This document shows, piece by piece, positions 1-13,700 of a stretch of 55,204 bases of DNA. The stretch comes from Pseudomonas psychrophila HA-4 (GTDB lineage Bacteria > Pseudomonadota > Gammaproteobacteria > Pseudomonadales > Pseudomonadaceae). Position 1 is the stretch's first letter, and the number at the start of each line of letters is the position of its first letter. A model generated the notes under the pieces. That model was given only the letters and a program-made list of their open reading frames with translations. It searched no databases and was not told the DNA's origin. The stretch lies in NCBI RefSeq assembly GCF_000282975.1, contig NZ_ALJC01000084.1, forward strand, positions 1 through 55,204, given 5' to 3'. The position numbers and the translations under genes were made by a program.

Positions 1-40
1 AAACCCCCTGTCTGCTCGCGCAGACAGGGGGTTTGTTTTT
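1..40 (+). terminator. Intrinsic terminator at window start
   Basis: A perfect inverted repeat with 15-bp arms (1-15 and 20-34) closes a four-base loop and is followed by GTTTTTG, the form of a rho-independent terminator read on the plus strand. No gene precedes it here, so it ends a unit outside the window. In P. aeruginosa an rRNA operon lies upstream of birA, so this may be an rRNA terminator, which is inference from known synteny. Confidence 0.85.
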
Positions 41-186
41 GCGCTCGAAAAATTCAAGTTTGCACTCTAGGTGTCAATTCTAGAAATAAGCTGCCAATAG
101 ATCGTTTGGCTCCTGCTTTGCAGGCTTTCTATGCAATAGTCCGGCTCATCGTTATTATGCGTGCCTGATTGTGAGGCGAAACTTGC

Positions 187-1134
187 ATGCTGATGTTGTT
201 AAAACTTCTTAAAGATGGTCGTTTTCATTCTGGACAAGCCCTGGGTGCAGCGCTCGGTATTAGCCGTAGTGCTGTATGGAAGCAGTTGCAGCGCTTGGAA
301 GCAGACTTGAACCTATCGATCCATAAAGTTCGTGGTCGTGGCTATCAATTAGCTTCGCCGCTTGAGCTTCTTGAAAAGGACCAGCTTGCCGATAGCTGCT
401 TTCCCGTATGTATCCATGAGTCTCTGGATTCGACCAATGCGCAAGCATTGCGTGAGATTTCAAGCGGGCTGCCTGCCCCTTTTATAATTCTGTCAGAGCA
501 GCAGAGTGCAGGGCGAGGCCGTAGAGGAAGAAAGTGGGTCAGCCCCTTTGCTGAAAATATCTATTACAGCCTGGTTCTTCGCATGGATGGCGGGATGCGC
601 CAGCTTGAAGGGCTCAGCTTGGTTGTCGGCTTAGCGGTGCTAGGTGCGCTTAGAGTTTTTGGCGACTTTGAGGCTGGTTTGAAATGGCCAAATGATATTT
701 TGGTGGGAAATAAAAAAATTGCAGGCATTCTGCTGGAGTTGGTGGGTGATCCTGCTGATGTGTGTCATGTCGTCATTGGCATTGGTGTGAACGTCAATAT
801 GATTGTTGCAAGTGGTGTGGATCAGGCTTGGACGTCCGTGCGTTTGGAAACCGGTTGCGCTATCAATCGCAATGCGTTGATTGTTGCTCTTGGCGGGAGC
901 TTAGAAATGTATCTGGGCCGTCATGAGGCTTTAGGGTTTGCTCCAATTAGGGCTGAATGGGAGCGCAATCATCTATGGCAAGGGCGCGAAGTTTCTTTGA
1001 TGGCCGGTGCGCACCAGGTGGCTGGGACCGTGCTTGGTATCGACCAGCAAGGCGCAATACGTCTGAATGTTGCTGGGCAGGAAAAAACGTTCAGTGGTGG
1101 CGAGCTAAGTTTGAGGTTGCGCCATGATTCTTGA
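187..1134 (+). CDS. birA: Bifunctional biotin-protein ligase / biotin operon repressor BirA
   Basis: BirA activates biotin with ATP to biotinyl-AMP and transfers it to a lysine of carboxylase carrier proteins such as AccB; the holoenzyme can also repress biotin genes. The 315-residue protein has the bifunctional architecture: an N-terminal winged helix (about residues 15-45, [20 protein letters not shown]) that E. coli BirA uses for DNA binding, the biotinyl-AMP loop GRGRRGRKW near residues 109-117, KWPNDI and KKIAGILLE in the catalytic core, and a small C-terminal SH3-like domain. An in-frame ATG two codons downstream is an alternative start. The 3' end overlaps coaX by 11 bases, which implies translational coupling. 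Family assignment is firm; the repressor role is inferred from the HTH. Confidence 0.96.
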   Translation: MLMLLKLLKDGRFHSGQALGAALGISRSAVWKQLQRLEADLNLSIHKVRGRGYQLASPLELLEKDQLADSCFPVCIHESLDSTNAQALREISSGLPAPFIILSEQQSAGRGRRGRKWVSPFAENIYYSLVLRMDGGMRQLEGLSLVVGLAVLGALRVFGDFEAGLKWPNDILVGNKKIAGILLELVGDPADVCHVVIGIGVNVNMIVASGVDQAWTSVRLETGCAINRNALIVALGGSLEMYLGRHEALGFAPIRAEWERNHLWQGREVSLMAGAHQVAGTVLGIDQQGAIRLNVAGQEKTFSGGELSLRLRHDS

Positions 1135-1867
1135 GCTGGACTGCGGGAATAGTTTTATCAAATGGCGGATAATTCATAACGGTGCAGTTATCGAGGGCGG
1201 AGTTGTTGACTCTGATTTGGGTCTGATAGCAGAGATCTTAGCAAACCCCTTACTGCGTATTACTCGTTGTCGCCTGGTCAGCGTGCGCAGTGATGAGGAG
1301 ACATCTGGTCTTATTGCAGTTTTAGTCTCTACTTTTGCGGTAGAGGTTTTATGCGCTGAACCTGCTAGAGCTCTCGCAGGAGTCACAAACGGTTATGAGG
1401 ACTTCGAGCGTCTTGGTCTAGATCGTTGGTTGGCTTTGGTCGGTGCTTATGAGCTGTCTAAAGGTCCTTGCCTTGTGCTTGATTTGGGGACGGCCGTAAC
1501 TGCTGATTTTGTGTCTGGAGGCGGCCAGCACCTGGGTGGGTTTATTTGTCCAGGCCTTCCATTGATGCGCAGCCAGTTGCGTACGCATACTAGACGAATC
1601 AGATATGACAACTTGTCGGCTGAACAGGCGCTTCAGCGCGAAGCACCTGGGCGCACGACTGTTGAAGCTGTTGAGCGTGGATGTCTTATGATGTTGCGCG
1701 GGTTTGTGCTGTCGCAGTTGCAATTGGCGAGTACTTACTTGGGTGAGGATTATGTTGTATTCCTCACTGGGGGCGATGCTGGCTTGGTGGCGAGCGCGGT
1801 GCCGGATGCTCGTCTTGTGAAAGATCTTGTATTCGTAGGTCTGGCTGCTGCTTGTCCCTTATCCTGA
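1124..1867 (+). CDS. coaX: Type III pantothenate kinase CoaX
   Basis: Type III pantothenate kinase carries out the first step of coenzyme A synthesis, ATP plus pantothenate to 4'-phosphopantothenate, in the cytoplasm. The 247-residue protein has the ASKHA-fold landmarks of the family: an N-terminal phosphate loop with DCGNSFIKW (residues 6-14), a central [10 protein letters not shown] motif (about 120-129) and a late LTGGDA motif. Type III enzymes are not feedback-inhibited by CoA and need a monovalent cation (family knowledge). Pseudomonas generally uses coaX instead of coaA. The gene starts inside the end of birA and is followed after 7 bases by the SPOR-like gene, so the three probably form one operon. 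Confidence 0.95.
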   Translation: MILELDCGNSFIKWRIIHNGAVIEGGVVDSDLGLIAEILANPLLRITRCRLVSVRSDEETSGLIAVLVSTFAVEVLCAEPARALAGVTNGYEDFERLGLDRWLALVGAYELSKGPCLVLDLGTAVTADFVSGGGQHLGGFICPGLPLMRSQLRTHTRRIRYDNLSAEQALQREAPGRTTVEAVERGCLMMLRGFVLSQLQLASTYLGEDYVVFLTGGDAGLVASAVPDARLVKDLVFVGLAAACPLS

Positions 1868-1874
1868 GGTTCCT

Positions 1875-2354
1875 ATGCGTTGGCTGTTCCTGCTGTTGGT
1901 TGTACTAAATATCTTCTACTTTGTGTGGCATCAGCAAGAGGCGCCTTTGAAGGCAAAGGAAGTTGTATCCTTATCTCTTTATAAAGGTAACAAGCAGGGT
2001 ATTCAGCTGCTTAGCGAGACACGCTCGGACTTGTCCGCAGCGCAGCCTAAGAGGCAGGAAGGGTATGAGAATTCTGTCTGCTTTTATTTGAGCGGGCTTG
2101 GCAATGGCGATGCCTTGAGCAAAGTTAGGCAAAGTTTGGCGGATGCGGGGCTCGCAGGTGAGCTAGATAGTGCCGCGGATGCGGATTCTGGGGAGTTTAC
2201 TTTCTTAGTATCGCCGCTCTCCAGGGCTCAAGCAGCTGAAAGCGTTTTGCAAAACCTACTTAATGAATTCAATAAGTTGAAATACGAAAAAAAGCAGTGC
2301 GAGGGCTTGCAGCTGCCCGGCACTTTGCATAGAATGGCGCCCGCTCCACAGTGA
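1875..2354 (+). CDS. Small membrane-anchored protein with SPOR-like domain
   Basis: This 159-residue protein starts with a hydrophobic segment (MRWLFLLLVVLNIFYFVW) that looks like a non-cleaved membrane anchor, then a variable linker, then about 90 residues with the two-half beta-alpha pattern of SPOR domains (CFYLSGL...ALSKVRQSLADAG, then FLVSPLSRAQAAESVLQNL). SPOR domains bind denuded peptidoglycan at division septa in characterised proteins. The topology would place the domain in the periplasm. It follows coaX by 7 bases in the birA-coaX operon, a conserved position in Pseudomonas. The SPOR assignment rests on pattern only, so the role in the cell envelope is tentative. Confidence 0.75.
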   Translation: MRWLFLLLVVLNIFYFVWHQQEAPLKAKEVVSLSLYKGNKQGIQLLSETRSDLSAAQPKRQEGYENSVCFYLSGLGNGDALSKVRQSLADAGLAGELDSAADADSGEFTFLVSPLSRAQAAESVLQNLLNEFNKLKYEKKQCEGLQLPGTLHRMAPAPQ

Positions 2355-2423
2355 ACTCAGAATTGTGTTTTCAAGGTGGTGCACGTTGACAACCTAACTT
2401 GATGATTTAATTAAGGAAAGCGG

Positions 2424-2451
2424 TTGACAAAGAGTAGGGATGATGTAGAAT
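2424..2451 (+). promoter_or_regulatory. Sigma70 promoter of the tRNA cluster
   Basis: A consensus -35 hexamer TTGACA (2424-2429) and a -10 TAGAAT (2446-2451) are separated by 16 bases. The first tRNA begins 13 bases after the -10, followed by GC-rich sequence typical of stable RNA discriminators. This is the obvious promoter for tRNA-Tyr-Gly-Thr. Confidence 0.85.
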
Positions 2452-2464
2452 CCCGCTCAGCTCA

Positions 2465-2549
<85 letters not shown>

Positions 2550-2573
2550 TATTTACGCAAATCAGCAAGATTT

Positions 2574-2647
<74 letters not shown>

Positions 2648-2672
2648 TTCGTGCTGGTTTCAAAGATGTTTC

Positions 2673-2748
2673 GCTCTTGTAGCTCAGTTGGTAGAGCACA
2701 CCCTTGGTAAGGGTGAGGTCAGCGGTTCAAATCCGCTCAAGAGCTCCA
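2673..2748 (+). tRNA. tRNA-Thr (anticodon GGT)
   Basis: The 76-base gene has the acceptor GCTCTTG (2673-2679) paired with CAAGAGC (2738-2744), anticodon GGT at 2706-2708 and encoded CCA (2746-2748). It is the third gene of the Tyr-Gly-Thr transcript and is followed directly by a terminator hairpin. Confidence 0.98.
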
Positions 2749-2754
2749 TATAAC

Positions 2755-2786
2755 AAGGCAGATATGAAAATATCTGCCTTTGTTTT
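2755..2786 (+). terminator. Terminator after tRNA-Thr
   Basis: A 10-bp perfect stem (AAGGCAGATA at 2755-2764 with TATCTGCCTT at 2771-2780) closes a six-base loop and is followed by TGTTTT. It ends the Tyr-Gly-Thr transcript just after tRNA-Thr, where a tuf gene is found in many relatives. Confidence 0.85.
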
Positions 2787-2942
2787 GACGGGCTGGTTAG
2801 CTTGTTTGGAGTGTTTGCGGGTAATGCTTAGGCTTGGCATTGCTGCTCCTGTTGGTGATTGCTGTTGTGGGTGGCCTGCATTCTGCTGCTTACAAGTCTT
2901 GGTTTGTTGTTCGGCCTGAGGCAAAAGTAATTACATTGGTTG

Positions 2943-2971
2943 TTGAAAAGTCTCTCTCGGGTCGGCATAAT
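2943..2971 (+). promoter_or_regulatory. Putative promoter for tRNA-Trp-secE-nusG
   Basis: TTGAAA (2943-2948) and CATAAT (2966-2971) are 17 bases apart, 20 bases before tRNA-Trp. This would supply the transcript for tRNA-Trp and the following secE-nusG genes now that no tuf gene lies upstream. It rests on a motif match only. Confidence 0.6.
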
Positions 2972-2991
2972 CGGCGGCTCGATAATGTTTT

Positions 2992-3067
2992 AGGTCAGTA
3001 GCTCAATTGGCAGAGCGACGGTCTCCAAAACCGTAGGTTGGGGGTTCGATTCCCTCCTGACCTGCCA
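2992..3067 (+). tRNA. tRNA-Trp (anticodon CCA)
   Basis: The 76-base gene has the acceptor AGGTCAG (2992-2998) paired with CTGACCT (3057-3063), anticodon CCA at 3025-3027 and an encoded CCA end (3065-3067). It lies 45 bases before secE, the conserved tRNA-Trp-secE arrangement. Confidence 0.98.
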
Positions 3068-3112
3068 GATTCGCTCATTGCGTCTGGCTTTCTTTTCACA
3101 GGATCCTCTTTG

Positions 3113-3481
3113 ATGACTCCCAAAGCTGAAGTTCAAGGCTCTCGCTTCGATCTCCTCAAGTGGCTAGTAGTAGTAGCTCTGGTGGTGGTGGGCGTTGTTG
3201 GGAATCAGTATTATTCTGGTTCGCCGATCCTGTATCGCGTCATTGCGCTTCTTGTGATTGCTGCTGTTGCTGCCTTTGTAGGTTTGCAGACTGCAAAGGG
3301 CAAGTCGTTCGCTGTCCTGGTAAAGGAAGCTCGTACTGAGATTCGTAAAGTCGTATGGCCAACTCGCCAAGAAACTACGCAGACTACGTTGATCGTGGTG
3401 GCTGTTGTTCTTGTTATGGCGTTGCTGTTGTGGGGTTTAGATTCCCTGCTCGGCTGGCTCGTTTCCTTGATTGTTGGCTAA
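3113..3481 (+). CDS. secE: Preprotein translocase subunit SecE
   Basis: SecE is the essential small clamp subunit of the SecYEG channel in the inner membrane. The ATG at 3113 follows an AGGATCC Shine-Dalgarno-like sequence and gives 122 residues, with three predicted membrane segments (two near the N-terminus, one C-terminal) as in the long enterobacterial form. The conserved cytoplasmic amphipathic stretch RTEIRKVVWPTRQET precedes the last segment. A longer in-frame extension would start inside tRNA-Trp and is rejected. secE is followed after 9 bases by nusG, a pairing conserved across bacteria. Confidence 0.96.
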   Translation: MTPKAEVQGSRFDLLKWLVVVALVVVGVVGNQYYSGSPILYRVIALLVIAAVAAFVGLQTAKGKSFAVLVKEARTEIRKVVWPTRQETTQTTLIVVAVVLVMALLLWGLDSLLGWLVSLIVG

Positions 3482-3490
3482 GGGTGTCCC

Positions 3491-4024
3491 GTGGCTAAGC
3501 GTTGGTACGTAGTGCATGCTTATTCGGGTTACGAAAAGCATGTTATGCGCTCTTTGATTGAGCGTATTAAGCTGGCAGGCATGGAAGATGGCTTCGGCGA
3601 AATTCTGGTTCCCACTGAAGAAGTGGTTGAAATGCGTAATGGCCAGAAGCGCAAAAGTGAGCGTAAGTTCTTCCCTGGTTATGTGTTGGTCCAGATGGAC
3701 ATGAGCGAAGGTACTTGGCACTTGGTCAAGGATACACCTCGCGTCATGGGCTTCATTGGCGGCACCGCTGACAAGCCAGCACCCATTACAGATAAAGAGG
3801 CAGAAGCAATTCTGCGTCGCGTTGCTGACGGTAGCGACAAGCCTAAGCCGAAGACGTTGTTCGAGCCAGGTGAAGTTGTTCGCGTCACTGACGGTCCGTT
3901 TGCCGATTTCAATGGCACGGTCGAAGAAGTTAACTACGAAAAAAGTCGCATCCAAGTGGCTGTGCTTATTTTCGGGCGCTCTACTCCGGTAGAGCTAGAG
4001 TTTAGCCAGGTCGAAAAGGTCTAG
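3491..4024 (+). CDS. nusG: Transcription antitermination factor NusG
   Basis: NusG binds the RNA polymerase clamp, suppresses pausing, links polymerase to ribosomes through S10 and assists Rho. The 177-residue protein shows the NGN domain from residue 3 ([29 protein letters not shown]) and a C-terminal KOW domain ([20 protein letters not shown], about 125-144). The start is GTG at 3491, with AGGGTGTCC upstream. It forms an operon with secE, and its partner S10 (rpsJ) is also in this window. Confidence 0.97.
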   Translation: MAKRWYVVHAYSGYEKHVMRSLIERIKLAGMEDGFGEILVPTEEVVEMRNGQKRKSERKFFPGYVLVQMDMSEGTWHLVKDTPRVMGFIGGTADKPAPITDKEAEAILRRVADGSDKPKPKTLFEPGEVVRVTDGPFADFNGTVEEVNYEKSRIQVAVLIFGRSTPVELEFSQVEKV

Positions 4025-4037
4025 CTGAGCACGCATC

Positions 4038-4067
4038 CCAACCCCATGGCTTCGGCTGTGGGGTTTT
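4038..4067 (+). terminator. Putative terminator after nusG
   Basis: The hairpin AACCCCA...TGGGGTT with a TTCG-containing loop, followed by TTTTG, lies 14 bases after nusG. The upper part of the stem is imperfect. It could separate secE-nusG from the rplK operon or act as a partial attenuator. Confidence 0.65.
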
Positions 4068-4143
4068 GTCGTCACTGGGATAAACACGCAAGTAACCGGG
4101 GAGCCTTTAATTTAGGCGTCTGAACCCGTAATTGGAGTGCCTC

Positions 4144-4575
4144 ATGGCCAAGAAGATTACCGCTTACATCAAGCTGCAAGTGAAGGCCGCTCAGGCCAAC
4201 CCAAGCCCACCTGTTGGTCCAGCTCTGGGTCAGCATGGTGTGAACATCATGGAATTCTGCAAAGCTTTCAACGCCCGTACTCAGGGTATTGAGCCAGGCC
4301 TGCCGACTCCAGTGATTATCACTGTTTACAGCGACCGTAGCTTCACGTTCGAAACTAAGTCGACCCCTGCTTCGGTTTTGCTGAAGAAGGCTGCTGGTCT
4401 GACTAGCGGTTCCGCTCGTCCAAACACCGTTAAGGTTGGCACTGTTACTCGTGCTCAGCTGGAAGAAATCGCGAAAACCAAAAACGCGGATCTGACTGCA
4501 GCTGATATGGAAGCAGCCGTGCGTACCATCGCCGGTTCTGCTCGTAGCATGGGCCTTAACGTGGAGGGTGTGTAA
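4144..4575 (+). CDS. rplK: 50S ribosomal protein L11
   Basis: L11 binds the GTPase-associated region of 23S rRNA and is needed for stringent-response activation of RelA. The 143-residue length is standard. The proline-rich N-terminal domain ([20 protein letters not shown]) is followed by a C-terminal RNA-binding domain ending [10 protein letters not shown]. The ATG at 4144, after a GGAG-containing leader, is chosen over an upstream in-frame ATG because it gives the conserved MAKKI start. The stop codon overlaps the rplA start by one base (TAATG), so the two are coupled. L1 autoregulates this pair in E. coli. Confidence 0.98.
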   Translation: MAKKITAYIKLQVKAAQANPSPPVGPALGQHGVNIMEFCKAFNARTQGIEPGLPTPVIITVYSDRSFTFETKSTPASVLLKKAAGLTSGSARPNTVKVGTVTRAQLEEIAKTKNADLTAADMEAAVRTIAGSARSMGLNVEGV

Positions 4576-5270
4576 TGGCTAAGCTGACTAAGCGTCAAAA
4601 GGCAATCGCCGGTAAAATTGAAGCTGGCAAGTCTTACAACTTTGTAGACGCTGCTGCTCTGCTGGCTGAGCTGTCGACTGTTAAATTCAGCGAGTCTTTT
4701 GACATCGCCGTTAACTTGGGCGTAGACCCACGTAAATCTGACCAGGTTGTTCGTAGCGCTACTGTGCTGCCACACGGCACTGGTAAGACTGTACGTGTAG
4801 CTGTGTTCACCCAAGGTCCTGCTGCTGAAGCTGCTCTGGCTGCCGGCGCTGATCGCGTTGGTATGGATGACCTGGCTGCCGAAATGAAAGGCGGCGACCT
4901 TAACTACGACGTAGTTATTGCATCCCCGGACGCAATGCGTGTTGTAGGTCAGTTGGGTCAGATCCTTGGTCCACGTGGTCTGATGCCTAACCCTAAGGTT
5001 GGTACTGTAACTCCAGACGTAGCTACCGCAGTTAAGAACGCGAAGGCTGGTCAGGTTCGTTATCGCACTGACAAAAACGGTATCATCCACACTTCCGTTG
5101 GCAAGATCGGCTTCGACGCCGTTCAGCTGAAGGAAAACGTTGAAGCCCTGATCGCTGATCTGAAGCGTATCAAACCAGCTTCATCGAAAGGTATTTACGT
5201 TAAGCGCGTTACCCTGAGCACCACTATGGGCCCAGGCTTGGTCATCGACCAAGGTTCTTTGGACGCGTAA
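4575..5270 (+). CDS. rplA: 50S ribosomal protein L1
   Basis: L1 forms the mobile stalk near the E site and is the translational repressor of the L11 operon in E. coli. The 231-residue protein is full length, with the conserved RNA-binding features TKRQK at the N-terminus, [14 protein letters not shown] and [15 protein letters not shown]. It shares one base with the rplK stop. A hairpin and the L10 leader follow. Confidence 0.98.
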   Translation: MAKLTKRQKAIAGKIEAGKSYNFVDAAALLAELSTVKFSESFDIAVNLGVDPRKSDQVVRSATVLPHGTGKTVRVAVFTQGPAAEAALAAGADRVGMDDLAAEMKGGDLNYDVVIASPDAMRVVGQLGQILGPRGLMPNPKVGTVTPDVATAVKNAKAGQVRYRTDKNGIIHTSVGKIGFDAVQLKENVEALIADLKRIKPASSKGIYVKRVTLSTTMGPGLVIDQGSLDA

Positions 5271-5465
5271 GACAAATTGGCGCAGCGTGCTGCGCCAATG
5301 AAAGATTGGGGTCCCTGCCTGGCGGGGGCTATCCAAGACCGTAGGCGGCGCAAGCCTTAAACCTCAAGCCTACGCAGATGGTGCTCCCGGTTCCTTACCG
5401 AATCAGACACCAAAACGACATCCGGCCTCGGTTGGATGAAACGGTAACAAGCAGGAGTTAAACCC
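5271..5465 (+). promoter_or_regulatory. L10-type ribosomal protein leader
   Basis: The 195-base gap between rplA and rplJ starts with a near-perfect hairpin (5276-5299, ATTGGCGCAGC arms) and continues with a region rich in paired GC segments, including GTAGGC...GCCTAC, ending in an AGGAG Shine-Dalgarno before GTG at 5466. In gammaproteobacteria this position holds the L10 leader, where the L10-(L7/L12)4 complex binds and represses its own translation. The assignment follows from position and secondary structure; a covariance-model search was not possible here. Confidence 0.7.
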
Positions 5466-5966
5466 GTGGCAATTAAACTCGAAGACAAGAAGGCCATCGT
5501 CGCTGAAGTCAACGAGGCTGCCAAAGTTGCTCTGTCTGCTGTTGTGGCTGATGCCCGCGGTGTGACAGTAGGCGCTATGACCGGACTCCGTAAAGAGGCT
5601 CGTGAAGCTGGCGTTTACGTACGTGTTGTACGTAACACCCTACTGAAGCGCGCTGTTGCAGACACTGAATACAGTGTCCTCAATGACGTGTTCACTGGCC
5701 CGACCTTGATCGCATTCTCCAACGAACATCCAGGCGCTGCTGCCCGTTTGTTCAAAGAGTTCGCTAAAGGTCAGGATAAGTTCGAGATTAAGGCAGCTGC
5801 GTTCGAGGGCAAGTTCCTCGCAGCTAACCAAATCGACGTACTGGCAACACTGCCGACCCGCGACGAAGCTATTTCGCAGCTGATGAGCGTGATTCAAGGC
5901 GCTACCAGCAAGCTGGCTCGTACTCTGGCTGCAGTTCGCGAGCAAAAAGAAGCTGTTGCAGCCTAA
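5466..5966 (+). CDS. rplJ: 50S ribosomal protein L10
   Basis: L10 anchors the L7/L12 dimers to the large subunit stalk. The 166-residue protein has the expected N-terminal rRNA-binding domain (residues 1-130, [28 protein letters not shown]) and a C-terminal helix that binds L12 dimers ([19 protein letters not shown]). The start is GTG after AGGAG. It is preceded by its autoregulatory leader and followed by rplL after 78 bases. Confidence 0.97.
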   Translation: MAIKLEDKKAIVAEVNEAAKVALSAVVADARGVTVGAMTGLRKEAREAGVYVRVVRNTLLKRAVADTEYSVLNDVFTGPTLIAFSNEHPGAAARLFKEFAKGQDKFEIKAAAFEGKFLAANQIDVLATLPTRDEAISQLMSVIQGATSKLARTLAAVREQKEAVAA

Positions 5967-6044
5967 GGCTGAGCACTTTCTCTCGCGTATTTTTGTTTAT
6001 TTCGATGGCCGCGTAGGCCGTCTCCCAATTCAGGAAATACAGCA

Positions 6045-6410
6045 ATGTCTATCTCCCAAGACGATATCCTCAACGCCGTAGCTGAAATGTCGGTTCTGCA
6101 GGTTGTTGAGCTGATCAAAGCTTTCGAAGAAAAATTCGGCGTTTCGGCTGCCGCTGCTTCTGCTGGTCCAGCTGCTGCTGCCGCTGTTGTTGAAGAGCAA
6201 ACTGAATTCAACGTCATGCTGCTGGAAGCTGGCGAGAAGAAAGTTAACGTGATCAAGGCTGTTCGTGAACTGACTGGTCTGGGCTTGAAAGAAGCCAAGG
6301 CAGTAGTTGACGGTGCTCCAGCTATGGTTCTGGAAGCTGTTGCTAAAGACGCAGCTGACAAAGCCAAGGCTACCTTGGAAGAAGCAGGCGCTAAAGTCGA
6401 GCTGAAGTAA
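6045..6410 (+). CDS. rplL: 50S ribosomal protein L7/L12
   Basis: L7/L12 is the multi-copy acidic stalk protein that recruits EF-Tu, EF-G and IF2. The 121 residues split into an N-terminal dimerisation helix, an Ala-rich hinge (about residues 36-52) and a C-terminal factor-binding domain with the conserved [20 protein letters not shown] motif. It is made in excess over other ribosomal proteins in known systems. A terminator-like hairpin follows that limits readthrough into rpoB. Confidence 0.98.
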   Translation: MSISQDDILNAVAEMSVLQVVELIKAFEEKFGVSAAAASAGPAAAAAVVEEQTEFNVMLLEAGEKKVNVIKAVRELTGLGLKEAKAVVDGAPAMVLEAVAKDAADKAKATLEEAGAKVELK

Positions 6411-6457
6411 GCATCGACCTTGCGTCTCCAGCCCAAGCGTTAAGCTGAGGCTGATGG

Positions 6458-6485
6458 CTGGTGGCTCTTGCCACCGGCCTTTTTC
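6458..6485 (+). terminator. rplL-rpoB attenuator hairpin
   Basis: CTGGTGGC (6458-6465) and GCCACCGG (6470-6477) form an 8-bp stem with one wobble pair around TCTT, followed by CCTTTTT. In E. coli a partial terminator at this position lets only about a fifth of transcripts continue into rpoBC. The same role is inferred here. Confidence 0.8.
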
Positions 6486-6629
6486 CGTTATTGGCGGCCG
6501 ACTGGCTCGGCGCCTTTAGCGTGCTGTAACCACCCTGTGCGGTGGAGCAAACCAAGGGGTTTGCACGATTTTCTGGCTGCTCCCGTCGGGAGAGGCCAAA
6601 CAAGCAGGTGACCAAGCTGGGGAACGCTG

Positions 6630-10703
<4,074 letters not shown>

Positions 10704-10767
10704 CACGTGACGCGAATCGAGAGCGGGGCTGTACCGCCCGCTCTCTGCTCCGCCAGGAGGAAAGGCC

Positions 10768-13700
10768 TTGAAAGACCTACTGAATTTGCTGAAAAACCAG
10801 GGTCAAGTCGAAGAGTTCGACGCTATCCGTATTGGATTGGCATCGCCTGAGATGATCCGTTCGTGGTCGTTCGGTGAAGTTAAAAAGCCGGAAACCATCA
10901 ACTACCGTACGTTCAAGCCTGAGCGTGACGGCCTGTTCTGCGCCAAAATCTTTGGCCCGGTAAAGGATTACGAGTGCCTGTGCGGTAAGTACAAGCGCTT
11001 GAAGCACCGCGGTGTGATCTGTGAGAAGTGCGGCGTTGAAGTCGCGCTGGCCAAGGTCCGTCGTGAGCGCATGGCTCACATTGAACTGGCCTCGCCAGTT
11101 GCGCATATCTGGTTCCTGAAATCGCTGCCGTCCCGTATCGGCTTGCTGATGGACATGACCCTGCGTGATATCGAGCGTGTTCTCTACTTCGAGAGCTATG
11201 TCGTTATCGATCCAGGCATGACCACCCTTGAGAAAGGTCAGTTGCTCAACGATGAGCAGTATTTCGAAGCGCTGGAAGAGTTCGGCGACGACTTCGATGC
11301 CCGCATGGGTGCTGAAGCTGTCCGTGAACTGCTGCACGCTATCGATCTGGAGCACGAGATTGGCCGTCTGCGCGAAGAAATTCCGCAAACAAACTCTGAA
11401 ACCAAGATCAAGAAACTGTCCAAGCGCTTGAAGTTGATGGAAGCCTTCTTGGGCTCCGGCAACCTTCCTGAGTGGATGGTTCTGACCGTTCTGCCGGTTC
11501 TGCCGCCAGACCTGCGTCCTTTGGTTCCGTTGGATGGCGGTCGTTTCGCGACGTCCGACCTCAACGATTTGTATCGTCGAGTGATCAACCGTAACAACCG
11601 CTTGAAGCGCCTGCTTGATCTGTCCGCACCGGACATCATCGTGCGTAACGAAAAGCGGATGTTGCAAGAAGCTGTCGACGCCTTGCTCGACAACGGCCGT
11701 CGTGGCCGCGCTATCACGGGTTCGAACAAGCGTCCTCTGAAATCCTTGGCTGACATGATCAAGGGTAAACAAGGTCGTTTCCGTCAGAACTTGCTCGGTA
11801 AGCGTGTTGACTACTCGGGTCGTTCGGTAATTACCGTTGGTCCGACCTTGCGTCTGCACCAGTGCGGTCTGCCTAAGAAAATGGCCCTCGAGCTGTTCAA
11901 ACCATTCATTTTTGGCAAGCTTGAAATGCGCGGTCTTGCGACCACCATCAAAGCAGCCAAGAAAATGGTTGAGCGTGAGTTGCCAGAGGTTTGGGACGTT
12001 CTCGCTGAAGTAATTCGCGAACACCCGGTACTCCTCAACCGTGCGCCGACCCTTCACCGTCTGGGTATCCAAGCGTTTGAACCGGTACTGATCGAAGGTA
12101 AAGCTATCCAGCTGCACCCTCTGGTCTGTGCTGCGTACAACGCCGACTTCGACGGCGACCAAATGGCCGTGCACGTACCGCTGACACTGGAAGCTCAGTT
12201 GGAAGCGCGTGCGTTGATGATGTCGACCAACAACATTCTGTCGCCAGCCAACGGTGAGCCAATCATCGTTCCGTCGCAGGACGTTGTACTGGGTCTGTAC
12301 TACATGACGCGTGAGGCGATCAACGCCAAAGGCGAAGGTCGTGTGTTCGCTGACCTGCAAGAAGTTGACCGCGTATTCCGTGCTGGCGAAGCTGCACTGC
12401 ATGCCAAGGTTAAAGTGCGGATCAACGAAACCGTTAACGACCGTGACGGCGGCAGCGTGAGCAACACCCGTATCGTCGACACAACTGTTGGCCGTGCACT
12501 GTTGTTCCAGGTTGTGCCAAAAGGTCTGTCGTACGACGTCGTCAACTTGCCGATGAAGAAAAAAGCGATCTCTAAGCTGATTAACCAGTGCTACCGCGTG
12601 GTTGGTTTGAAAGAGACTGTGATCTTCGCTGACCAGTTGATGTACACCGGTTTTGCTTACTCGACAATTTCCGGCGTTTCCATCGGTGTTAACGACTTCG
12701 TTATCCCTGATGAAAAAGCTCGCATCATCGCTGCTGCTACCGATGAAGTGAAAGAGATCGAAAGCCAGTACGCCTCGGGCCTGGTAACACAGGGCGAGAA
12801 GTACAACAAAGTAATCGACCTTTGGTCGAAAGCTAACGACGAAGTATCCAAGGCGATGATGTCGAACCTTTCGAAAGAGAAGGTTATTGACCGTCACGGC
12901 AACGAAGTTGAGCAAGAGTCGTTCAACTCGATGTACATGATGGCCGACTCCGGCGCGCGGGGTTCTGCCGCGCAGATCCGTCAACTGGCCGGTATGCGTG
13001 GTCTGATGGCTAAGCCGGACGGTTCCATCATCGAAACGCCGATTACTGCGAACTTCCGTGAAGGTTTGAGCGTACTTCAGTACTTCATCTCGACCCACGG
13101 TGCTCGTAAGGGTCTGGCGGATACCGCCTTGAAAACTGCTAACTCCGGTTACTTGACGCGTCGTCTGGTAGACGTTGCGCAGGATCTGGTTGTGACTGAA
13201 GTCGACTGCGGCACCGAACACGGTCTGCTGATGACTCCGCACATTGAAGGCGGTGACGTTGTAGAGCCATTGGGCGAGCGTGTACTGGGTCGAGTAATCG
13301 CCCGAGACGTATTCAAGCCGGGTACCGATGAAGTTATCGTTCCTGCTGGCACTCTGGTTGACGAGAAGTGGGTTGAATTCATCGAGCTGAACAGCATCGA
13401 CGAAGTTATCGTGCGCTCGCCAATCAGCTGTGAAACCCGTTTCGGTATTTGCGCCAAGTGCTACGGCCGCGATCTGGCTCGTGGTCACCAGGTGAACATT
13501 GGTGAAGCTGTCGGCGTAATCGCTGCTCAGTCGATCGGTGAGCCGGGTACTCAGCTGACGATGCGTACGTTCCACATCGGTGGTGCTGCAAGCCGGACCT
13601 CTGCTGCTGACAGCGTTCAGGTTAAGAATGGCGGTACTGTCCGTCTGCACAACCTGAAGCACGTAGAGCGTGTAGATGGTTGTCTGGTCGCCGTGTCGCG

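Noticed and set aside
2704..2924. Plus- and minus-strand frames of about 70 residues over tRNA-Thr and its terminator
   Set aside because: They overlap tRNA-Thr and its terminator, and their composition is Cys-rich and not protein-like.
3038..3112. N-terminal extension of SecE
   Set aside because: It starts within tRNA-Trp; the ATG at 3113 gives the conserved 122-residue protein.
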